From assembly GCA_052139595.1 (NCBI GenBank), contig JBKQWK010000049.1:1-19676 (forward strand): a DNA stretch of 19,676 nucleotides. The letters are read 5' to 3'. The stretch comes from JBKQWK01 sp052139595 (GTDB taxonomy: Bacteria > Actinomycetota > Thermoleophilia > UBA2241). Every line of letters starts with the position of its first letter. Within the stretch, counting starts at the first letter, position 1. Made by a program: the position numbers and the translations under genes. Of this stretch, positions 8,310 through 13,839 are shown in pieces. The notes under the pieces are model-generated. The model had not been told where the DNA came from. It ran no database searches and saw nothing but the letters and a program-made list of their open reading frames with translations.

Positions 8310-8410
8310 AATTGCGGGCGGACACAAACTCCGAAGTGGTAAACTGATGTGGGCAATTAGCCTTGGTTTGTTGAGTTCTAGCCCCCCGTCACACTCCGAA
8401 GTGCTAGACG
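8310..8410 (+). CRISPR. Degenerate mini-array: two repeats, one 29-bp spacer
   Basis: The better repeat is 8375-8410 (36 bases). It begins GTTCTAGCC, has the core CCCGTCACACTCCGAA and ends GTGCTAGACG; its ends form a short inverted repeat (TCTAGC with GCTAGA), as CRISPR repeats often do. The core matches, over about 25 bases with one G-U pair and small gaps, the complement of the anti-repeat in the tracrRNA at 12156-12184. Exactly 65 bases upstream (8310-8345) is a second, diverged copy that shares ACTCCGAAGTG and matches 17 of 22 positions in its 3' half. The interval 8346-8374 would be a single 29-base spacer. No further unit is visible on either side. The good repeat is well supported; the array call depends on the weaker copy. 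The spacer target is unknown. Confidence 0.55.
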
Positions 8411-8455
8411 GCACCGCTAAGAAACCGCTTGTTTGTGGCGGTTTCTTAGCGGTGC
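8411..8455. repeat. Perfect 18-bp inverted repeat abutting the CRISPR repeat
   Basis: GCACCGCTAAGAAACCGC at 8411-8428 is the exact reverse complement of 8438-8455, with a nine-base loop. It starts at the base after the intact CRISPR repeat. There is no T-run on either strand, so it is not a classical terminator, though it could stop or protect the array transcript. No transposase or copy elsewhere in the window suggests a mobile origin. Confidence 0.7.
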
Positions 8456-8463
8456 GGAGCGAC

Positions 8464-8491
8464 AGTTTTGACGCTCAAGTTTTGACGCTTA
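8464..8491 (+). repeat. 14-bp tandem repeat
   Basis: AGTTTTGACGCTCA is followed directly by AGTTTTGACGCTTA, two units differing at one base. It lies just beyond the 18-bp inverted repeat. No function is evident. Between here and the cas1 fossil at about 8733 nothing else is recognised. Confidence 0.6.
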
Positions 8492-8732
8492 AGGCCAGAT
8501 TTGCAGCTGTCCATCAACGGTTTTCTCTTGTCTGAGTGGCTGACCGACAAGCAATAGCATGGCCCGGTCCGTCATAGCATATGAAGGAGCCTGCGCGTTC
8601 TCGGCTGATGGTGTCCAGATAACCAGGTGCGGTACATCCAGTGCTGGTCTGAGCGCATCGCAGTGTTCGTCGGCGGCGGCTCAAGCCGCGCGGGCCGGCG
8701 TTGTGGCGGCCAGCGAGTCCAAGGTCAGCAGA

Positions 8733-8839
8733 GTTGATGTCCTGCGCAGAGATGCTCACTTCGTGGTTGCCACGATCAGCTGACCATTGCTTACGCGCAT
8801 ATCGGCCTCACTTGCGATCGTGATCGACCGAAAAGCCAC
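8733..8839 (-). pseudogene. cas1: cas1 5' fossil (type II CRISPR adaptation)
   Basis: On the minus strand a frame beginning at a GTG at 8839 reads VAFRSITIASEADMRV then SNGQLIVATTK before a stop at 8758-8756. Shifting frame by one base, it continues VSISAQDIN. Type II Cas1 proteins start in this pattern (W/F-R-x-V/I-x-I, x-A-x-L-x-V, NGQLVI, then VSIPLEDIA). The homologous region of intact loci, for example Neisseria, places cas1 directly after cas9. Here it overlaps the cas9 end by 32 bases, carries a frameshift and has no recognisable body downstream. I infer that a once complete cas1 has eroded. The alternative is a chance resemblance over about 36 residues. No cas2 was found between here and the array. 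Confidence 0.5.
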
Positions 8840-11800
8840 GACGTGGCTCGCTGCGAACGCGAGATACATGGCGACCGAGGATATCGCCATCGAGCTTATC
8901 GAAGGCGACGACCCCCCGGACAACACCGATGCCCGACTGTGTCCACGACGAGTCGTGGCCATCAACCGTGATGCTCGCGGCTGAGCGATTCATCATCTTG
9001 TAATAGCCGAATACGAGTTGTGTTGCTCTGCCGTTGCGTTTCTCCAATCGCAGCAAGTCATCCGAGTACAACGAGAAACGGAAGGTGTAAGTGTCGTCCA
9101 TGAAGAGCCAGTCCTTTTCAGCCTTGCGGCCGATGCAGGCGGCCTGCGGCAGCTTACCGTGCAGCACATGTTGCACGTACACCGGCACGAGATAGAAGCT
9201 GCCGTCCTTCGCGAAAACATCGACGCGGACCATGGCGCCGTTGTCAGCCAGGCCGTCGCGAACCCGGACGCCGCCACTTGCTGGTTCGTCGTAAGCGCGG
9301 ATGGCGCGCACCCGAGGAGCCACGCGGGCCTCGCGCGTGGGCTTATAGATTGGTTTTGCGAAAGCTCTGGCCGCATCTCCTCCGTAGTCGTCCATGCGCG
9401 TCCGCAAGAGATCAAACAACTCGCGATCGCGTTCTCTTCCGACCATGTTGTTGAGGGTGATCGCAGTCAACCGTTGCAAGGGCACACTTTTGCTGGTGCG
9501 GAGACGCCCTCGATCGTCTTTACCCTCAATACGTCGCACCGTTTCTTTGTGCATCTCGCCACGCACCGTGCGTCGTGGCATGCGGCTCACGAGAATCGGC
9601 CGCGGGGTGAGAGTGTCATTGCCAAGGTCGGCAAGGGGATCGTCAAGGCGGGCTTTAAGCATCGCGACGAGCTGCTTGCGAAAGCCAAGCCATGGCTGAA
9701 GTAGAGGCTTGGTGTCGGTCATCTCGCCAGTCGCCGGATCCACGTAGGCACCATCTCTCGCCCTGAGATAGCGGCCGGAGAAGAAAGAACTGACCGTTTG
9801 AACCATGCTGCACGTGGTAGCGACGAGTACAGCTGCATCAAGCGCGTGCTGTAGATCGCCGTCGGTGCACACCTTCTGCAGCCCCCAGGCCTTTCTGAGG
9901 TAGGCTGTCGCGCCCCCGTTTACGGCTGACACTGGTGCCGTGTTCTCGCCTGCGAAACGTAGGTTCTCTTCGACAAAGTTCTTCAGAAAGCGAGCGACCC
10001 AGCGCGTGTCGACGAGGTTGCGCTCGCGATGCTTCTCGGCAGCGCGCTCGTCGAACTCCCTGCGCAGCAGGCGCTCCTTCTTTGCCTGCGAAACCGGCCA
10101 GAGGTGCACACGTTCTTCAAACTCATGCCACCGTTGCTGGTCACTGCCGAAGTACTCGAATGGCGTGCGCTCGTGCTTATGCTCGTTCTCGGCGTTGGTC
10201 ACAAGGACCTTGTTCAAGTAGCTGTCATCGAAGGAGCGCGAGTGTGGCAGGATGTGATCGACCTGGGCTACGCCCGGCTCGCCGGAGAGCAGGCGTTTCG
10301 GATCGATGTAAGCGCCGCTGTAGGCGCAGCGGCCGTCTTGTTCACGCCACAGTTTGAACTTCGTGATCGCAAGTGGTCGCGGATTGATGATGTCGAAGTC
10401 TATCTGCATGCGCTCACACAAGGACTCCGTACGCGCAAGATTCTCCTTCTGTCGACGCTCGATCGCTCGTCGGTCTTGGAAGGAGCGGCCGACGTCGCGA
10501 GCGAACTGCACGTGGAGGTCCTCAATCTGACCGTATTCTCGGATGATGGCATTCAGCACCTTGCGCGATTGACTGAGGGCACGGAGCACAACTGGGTCAC
10601 GCACCTCGTCTGCGGGGATGGCCGGCAGTTTGTCGTGGCGCTGGCCTTCAGGCTTTTCCGAACGGCGGAAGCCTACGACTGTGCATGCTTCTGTGTAGGT
10701 CAGGCCAGCCTCCATGTGTGGCAGGATTGCGAGTAGCGTTTCACGTGAGAGGTGGGCATTGCCGGAAAAGCGACAGCCAGAGAGCGCTGCCACAACCTCA
10801 TCATCAAGACCAAGTAGCGCGAGTTCGCGGTGGATGCTCTCATCAAGCTTGTAGTAGGTCAGCACCGTCGCCACGGCATCGAGGAGGTCAGGCTCGGCGG
10901 CAAGTGCGTTCCAAGCTCCCGGTGAGACCTCACCTACGCACTTGTGCATCTCATGCCAGGCTTTCGGATACGGTAGCTTCTCTTTCTTCTCGGCAGAGAG
11001 GTCATCGGGTTGCCGGTGGTCATAGCGCACGCTGACAAAGCGCGCCCTTTCAGGTAGCTCGCAGGTCTTGCGCACATCGGCATAGGTCACCGCGGTGCGC
11101 TTGCTGAAGATCTTGGCGAACACTGCCGTGCGCTGTTCCGTCGACAGGCGGTGATGCTTGGAGGAGAGAGGAACGGTGTAGCGTACGTTGTGCAGCTTGT
11201 CGACAGCGCGAAACCGTTCAAAGGTCGGGCAGGCCAAAGGGATGCGTTTGTTTGTCCTGTCGAGGCGGCAAAGGCCGACGAGGGCGAGCAGAGCATTGCC
11301 TTCGTTGACGGGCGCCTGCCAGTTGAGAATCGCCGTGTATTGTGCCTCGAAGTCTTCCGCGGCGTGCGGGTTGCCAAGGCGCCGCTGGCTCTCGAAGAGC
11401 ACGTTCACTTCCTTGAGCAGGAGCTCCCGCGAGATGGCGCCCTTGTAGTCGCTGCGGTTGCGCTGCGACTCGGCGAAGCGCTTGTCGCACAGGTACATCT
11501 CGCCGGCTGTGCGGTAGCCCTTCTCTTCCATGAGCGCTTGGTTATTGGCAATGGCCCCCTTGACGAGGCCCTCATTCTTGTCTGTCTTGCCCGAGAGCTT
11601 CCTGGACTTGAATCCACGGCGCTTGCATAACTGCGTCAGGACACGCAGCCACTCTTCATCGGAAAGGCGGCGATCGAGTCCATCGGCGCGAAGCTGGTAG
11701 GGCGTCTTCGTGTCACGGCCGACGACGTAGACTGTCGCTAAGCCCTTCTCGGAGATGAGTCCACGCAAGACGAGCAGACGGCGCAGTTCTCGCATACGCA

Positions 11801-11993
11801 CTCGCCGCCGTCGCCGGCGACGCCGGAGAGAGCGAGCCAGGCGCCGGGGGCGTGCCGATGGCTGACCGTTCTTCGCAGACTCCGCCTTGGCGAACGTGCG
11901 CACACCAAGGCCGGCTATCGTTTCCGCGTCACTGTCGATGACACACCACCCCACGAATGTGATGCCGATGTCAAGACCGACGCGGATCCCCAT
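8808..11993 (-). CDS. cas9: Cas9, compact type II-C, with RuvC-II Glu replaced by Gln
   Basis: This is an RNA-guided DNA endonuclease of 1061 residues, close to Neisseria Cas9 (1082) in length and alignable along nearly all of it. RuvC-I is VGLDIGITFVGW with D8. The arginine-rich bridge helix (eight Arg in a row) is at about 50-75, and the REC lobe follows. RuvC-II is LHVQFARDVGRSF, where the family has the catalytic Glu (IHIETAREVGKSF in Neisseria); the codon at 10506-10508 is CAG, giving Q496. HNH is QVDHILPHS with D579 and H580, plus N603 in AENEHKH. RuvC-III is LQHALDAAV with H716 and D719. The PAM-interacting C-terminal part keeps family features (NREREPKL-like GRERDRELFDLL, DNGAMVRVDVF, YYLVPVY-like FYLVPVY). 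The ORF is intact, with AAGGAGG four bases before the ATG. The tracrRNA lies upstream on the same strand, a cas1 fossil overlaps the end, and cas2 is not seen. RuvC activity, and so non-target-strand cutting, is predicted to be weak or lost. Confidence 0.96.
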   Translation of the reverse strand: MGIRVGLDIGITFVGWCVIDSDAETIAGLGVRTFAKAESAKNGQPSARPRRLARSLRRRRRRRRVRMRELRRLLVLRGLISEKGLATVYVVGRDTKTPYQLRADGLDRRLSDEEWLRVLTQLCKRRGFKSRKLSGKTDKNEGLVKGAIANNQALMEEKGYRTAGEMYLCDKRFAESQRNRSDYKGAISRELLLKEVNVLFESQRRLGNPHAAEDFEAQYTAILNWQAPVNEGNALLALVGLCRLDRTNKRIPLACPTFERFRAVDKLHNVRYTVPLSSKHHRLSTEQRTAVFAKIFSKRTAVTYADVRKTCELPERARFVSVRYDHRQPDDLSAEKKEKLPYPKAWHEMHKCVGEVSPGAWNALAAEPDLLDAVATVLTYYKLDESIHRELALLGLDDEVVAALSGCRFSGNAHLSRETLLAILPHMEAGLTYTEACTVVGFRRSEKPEGQRHDKLPAIPADEVRDPVVLRALSQSRKVLNAIIREYGQIEDLHVQFARDVGRSFQDRRAIERRQKENLARTESLCERMQIDFDIINPRPLAITKFKLWREQDGRCAYSGAYIDPKRLLSGEPGVAQVDHILPHSRSFDDSYLNKVLVTNAENEHKHERTPFEYFGSDQQRWHEFEERVHLWPVSQAKKERLLRREFDERAAEKHRERNLVDTRWVARFLKNFVEENLRFAGENTAPVSAVNGGATAYLRKAWGLQKVCTDGDLQHALDAAVLVATTCSMVQTVSSFFSGRYLRARDGAYVDPATGEMTDTKPLLQPWLGFRKQLVAMLKARLDDPLADLGNDTLTPRPILVSRMPRRTVRGEMHKETVRRIEGKDDRGRLRTSKSVPLQRLTAITLNNMVGRERDRELFDLLRTRMDDYGGDAARAFAKPIYKPTREARVAPRVRAIRAYDEPASGGVRVRDGLADNGAMVRVDVFAKDGSFYLVPVYVQHVLHGKLPQAACIGRKAEKDWLFMDDTYTFRFSLYSDDLLRLEKRNGRATQLVFGYYKMMNRSAASITVDGHDSSWTQSGIGVVRGVVAFDKLDGDILGRHVSRVRSEPRRGFSVDHDRK

Positions 11994-12087
11994 GCTTCCT
12001 CCTTGACAAGAGATAAAGCGACATCCCAGTCATCATACACAAGGGGCGGGAGAGAAGCGGTAGCTGACATCGCGCTCAAGTAACGCC

Positions 12088-12125
12088 AAAAAGGACGCCC
12101 CGACAACCGTCGGCTGCCGGGGCGT
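12088..12125 (-). terminator. Rho-independent terminator of the tracrRNA
   Basis: ACGCCCCG at 12095-12102 pairs with CGGGGCGT at 12118-12125. The loop contains a smaller GAC/GTC stem. On the minus strand the hairpin is followed by CC and five T residues (12092-12088). It would end the tracrRNA before the cas9 start at 11993, unless cas9 is read through from the same promoter. Confidence 0.75.
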
Positions 12126-12190
12126 TGCCTTACGCTTTGCAGCTTATCCTAGCGAGCCCGTCACACTCCGAAATGCTACAGACACAGATG
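12088..12190 (-). ncRNA. tracrRNA of the type II-C locus
   Basis: Read on the minus strand, 12184-12156 contains GTAGCATTTCGGAGTGTGAC, then GGG. This is complementary to the intact CRISPR repeat at 8375-8410 (CCCGTCACACTCCGAA plus flanks, one G-U pair). A short nexus-like hairpin follows (AAGCTGCAAAGCGT), then AAGGCAACGCCCCG, a GC-rich terminator stem, and TTTTT. This anti-repeat, nexus, terminator order is that of tracrRNAs, in which the RNA pairs with crRNA and scaffolds Cas9. It sits about 95 bases upstream of cas9 on the same strand. The 5' end is estimated and no promoter could be picked with confidence. Confidence 0.78.
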
Positions 12191-12477
12191 CTGCACGCGC
12201 GCCTGTGACGATAGTCGGTGGCCGACCGATGGTCAAGAAGCCAGGTTCGCCGATCCACGGGCGACCGTCACGGATTCAGCGAGGTGGCTGCTCGGCTGTG
12301 GTGTTCGGCCGGTCGCCACTTCGGTCAGGCCTAAGCTTGAGGAGCCTCAGTCTGACATCTTGAGTTGGGGTTGGAGTCGGAGTTGCGAGTGGACCTGGCC
12401 GTGAGGTCGGCAGGCTGTCGGCCGACGCCGTTTATACCAGCACAGTGGCCTCTATTGCGACGATCACAGGTCACGTT
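12191..12477. other. Unassigned stretch between tracrRNA and IS3-type relic
   Basis: No gene or repeat is recognised. The tracrRNA promoter should lie in the first 60 bases or so (minus strand), but its elements are not clear. The rest may be further decayed insertion-sequence DNA. Confidence 0.35.
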
Positions 12478-12700
12478 GTCCGGTGCGCACTTCAACGGCA
12501 AACTGAGATGCGACTCCTAAACGGCGCGGTCTGCCTCACGCTCAAAGAGTTACAGATCCTGATCCAAGAGTGACGCCGCGAGGGCAACCAGCCGCGATTG
12601 CAGAACTCGCCCGGTAGGCGTCTGTCGGCGTCGGAAGCGCTCGCTTGGCAGGGCTTCTTACCGGCCAGCTACAATCGCTCGCCGGCGCTCACGCGAGAAC
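12478..12700 (+). pseudogene. Second IS3-type transposase C-terminal relic
   Basis: At 12488-12517 one frame reads HFNGKLRCDS and stops. After a shift the next frame reads MRLLNGAVCLTLKELQILIQ and stops again. This matches the IS3-family OrfB end (FNGKLRDELLNG, LKEAQILI), with frameshifts and stops, so it is dead. It begins with GTCCGGTGCGCAC, identical to the first relic at 3475-3487, and has the same orientation, but is more decayed. The end is uncertain; weak similarity (RLSASEALA) runs to about 12650. Confidence 0.65.
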
Positions 12701-12714
12701 CGACTCTCCCACTA

Positions 12715-13098
12715 TCATAGAGAATGCGAGCGTGGAGAATGCGAGCGTGGAGCGACACGGGGCGCACTGACCACGCGTGTCGCCTTGTTGCCGACTGGGC
12801 GACGAGTAGCGGGTGGTGCATCGACCTGGTCGTTTGCGCCGCTGGATTGCCTTGTCTCCCGCCAACGCTCGTCGGTTAGCCCGACTCGAAACCTTGCGAT
12901 GTTTCGACGGTTGGCGACAACTGGTGACTCGGACGCGGTAGCTTGCGGCCGCTGTGTCCGGAGGTTGTCAAGACGCTGCTGGACCGCGCGCTGGAGGAGC
13001 CTGTTGTGAAGCCAGAACGCGACGACTGCGAGGACAATCATGAGCAGGAAGGTAACTCCGATCCCGAGGGCAACCGTATCGACAGCGATGAGTTCCAT
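12715..13098 (-). CDS. Small single-span membrane protein, unknown function
   Basis: From the ATG at 13098 the product is 127 residues. Residues 1-35 (MELIAVDTVALGIGVTFLLM, then IVLAVVAFWLHN) form one N-terminal membrane segment, followed by a basic tail rich in Arg, Ser and Pro. GGGAGG lies seven bases upstream of this ATG, which is why I prefer it to the upstream in-frame start at 13167. The far C-terminus overlaps a 15-bp tandem repeat. No family is recognised. The low-complexity tail and the neighbouring insertion-sequence relic leave open that the 3' end has been altered. Confidence 0.5.
   Translation of the reverse strand: MELIAVDTVALGIGVTFLLMIVLAVVAFWLHNRLLQRAVQQRLDNLRTQRPQATASESPVVANRRNIARFRVGLTDERWRETRQSSGANDQVDAPPATRRPVGNKATRVVSAPRVAPRSHSPRSHSL
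12720..12749 (+). repeat. Perfect 15-bp tandem duplication
   Basis: GAGAATGCGAGCGTG occurs twice head to tail, followed by GAG. It falls in the end of the small membrane protein gene, where it encodes the repeated RSHSP/RSHSL tail. It looks like recent replication slippage. Confidence 0.8.
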
Positions 13099-13510
13099 GG
13101 CGACCTCCCGGGCCGATCTACGCGACATCTCCACTTCTGTGGCCAACTTTACCCGGGCGCCTCTCAAGAGGCCGTAAAGACGGGTGCACGGCGTGTAAAG
13201 AGTGCCTCAAGGATGAGGAAGGGGCGATCGCAGCCGTCAGTTTCTGGACGCAGTGCGAAACCGCGATACCCTGCTGCTGGCGCAGGATAACTCTGCCGAA
13301 CCAAGAGCACGTCGGGCACGTCGTTGCCTGAGTGGACTTGCGGTCACCCTGCGTCTGGGGTGTGAGCGCCGTCACGAGGACGTCCTATCTGCCTATCTGC
13401 CATCGGACGACTCAGGCGGCGAGGGCGAGTGAACTGCGACGCGTGGGATAGCCGCCCGCGTGTCGGCAACTCGCGGCGCCCCGTGCAACAGATGTGTGGG
13501 CCACGGCGTT
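13099..13510. other. Unassigned stretch upstream of the kdp operon
   Basis: No gene is supported. A small 8-bp tandem repeat (CCTATCTG twice, 13384-13399) is the only structure noted. Promoter elements for the minus-strand membrane gene probably lie at its left end. Confidence 0.35.
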
Positions 13511-13713
13511 ACTGGCGCTCCCGTGCCTGTCGGCCAACCGCACACTGGTCACCGTCACGCACCGCTCACGCTCGGCATCTCTATACACACTCTTAACACC
13601 CACCCACACCATCTTCACGAGCGCTTAAGGTGAAGCGCGATATAGTGCCCGGCATGGGAGATTTGATCTACAGCGCGGTCGTCATTGCGTTCCTGCTCAT
13701 CGCCGTTGCCTAC
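13511..13713 (+). repeat. Direct repeat, copy 1 (kdp upstream region and first peptide)
   Basis: This 203-base stretch aligns without gaps to 19474-19676, with 11 mismatches (about 95% identity). The offset is 5963 bases. The left boundary is sharp; the right is set by the window end. It contains the region upstream of the kdp operon and 60 bases of the first small gene. Confidence 0.95.
13613..13646 (+). promoter_or_regulatory. Putative kdp promoter/operator region
   Basis: CTTCAC (13613-13618) and GTGAAG (13630-13635) form an inverted repeat, and inside it GCGCTT (13621-13626) mirrors AAGCGC (13633-13638). TATAGT at 13641-13646 could be a -10 element, placing transcription very close to the ATG at 13654; no matching -35 is clear. 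The inner palindrome is kept in the downstream copy (19584-19601), while the outer arm and the -10 are changed (TATGGT). Which regulator binds, perhaps a KdpE-like protein, is not shown. Confidence 0.4.
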
Positions 13714-13737
13714 GTGCGCGTCACGCCGCACCTGTAA
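13654..13737 (+). CDS. 27-residue membrane peptide at the head of the kdp operon
   Basis: The frame encodes MGDLIYSAVVIAFLLIAVA followed by YVRVTPHL: one membrane helix with a short basic tail. It ends six bases before kdpF. Many actinobacterial kdp operons carry a similar tiny membrane ORF beside kdpF. The second copy at 19617 differs at six bases in its 60 visible, four of them silent and two conservative (Leu to Phe, Val to Ile), as expected for a translated peptide. No clear ribosome site is seen, so translation may start near the 5' end of the mRNA. It might be an accessory subunit of the Kdp pump or a leader; the function is unknown. Confidence 0.65.
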   Translation: MGDLIYSAVVIAFLLIAVAYVRVTPHL

Positions 13738-13743
13738 ACCGCG

Positions 13744-13833
13744 ATGAACTGGTCATACCTCATCCTCGGTATTGTCGCCTTGGGCCTGCTCGTGTATCTG
13801 GTCTATGCGCTCCTGCGACCCGAGAAGTTCTAA
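13744..13833 (+). CDS. kdpF: KdpF, small stabilising subunit of the K+-transporting ATPase
   Basis: The 29-residue product MNWSYLILGIVALGLLVYLV, then YALLRPEKF, is a single membrane helix ending in the L-x-x-PEKF signature of KdpF. KdpF packs against KdpA and stabilises the KdpFABC complex in the plasma membrane. Its length matches the family (about 29-30 residues). It lies between the small peptide gene and kdpA, six bases from each neighbour, so the genes are co-transcribed. No strong ribosome site is evident; translation may be coupled to the upstream peptide. Confidence 0.88.
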   Translation: MNWSYLILGIVALGLLVYLVYALLRPEKF

Positions 13834-13839
13834 ACAGGC

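Noticed and set aside
8411..8455. The 18-bp inverted repeat as a Rho-independent terminator
   Set aside because: There is no T-run after the stem on either strand.
8456..8732. cas2 or further cas1 sequence between array and cas9
   Set aside because: Minus-strand frames were read for Cas2-like ends and Cas1 body motifs; only vague resemblance was found.
9018..10736. Plus-strand open frames of 228 and 235 codons within cas9
   Set aside because: They lie antisense to conserved Cas9 domains and look like frame shadows.
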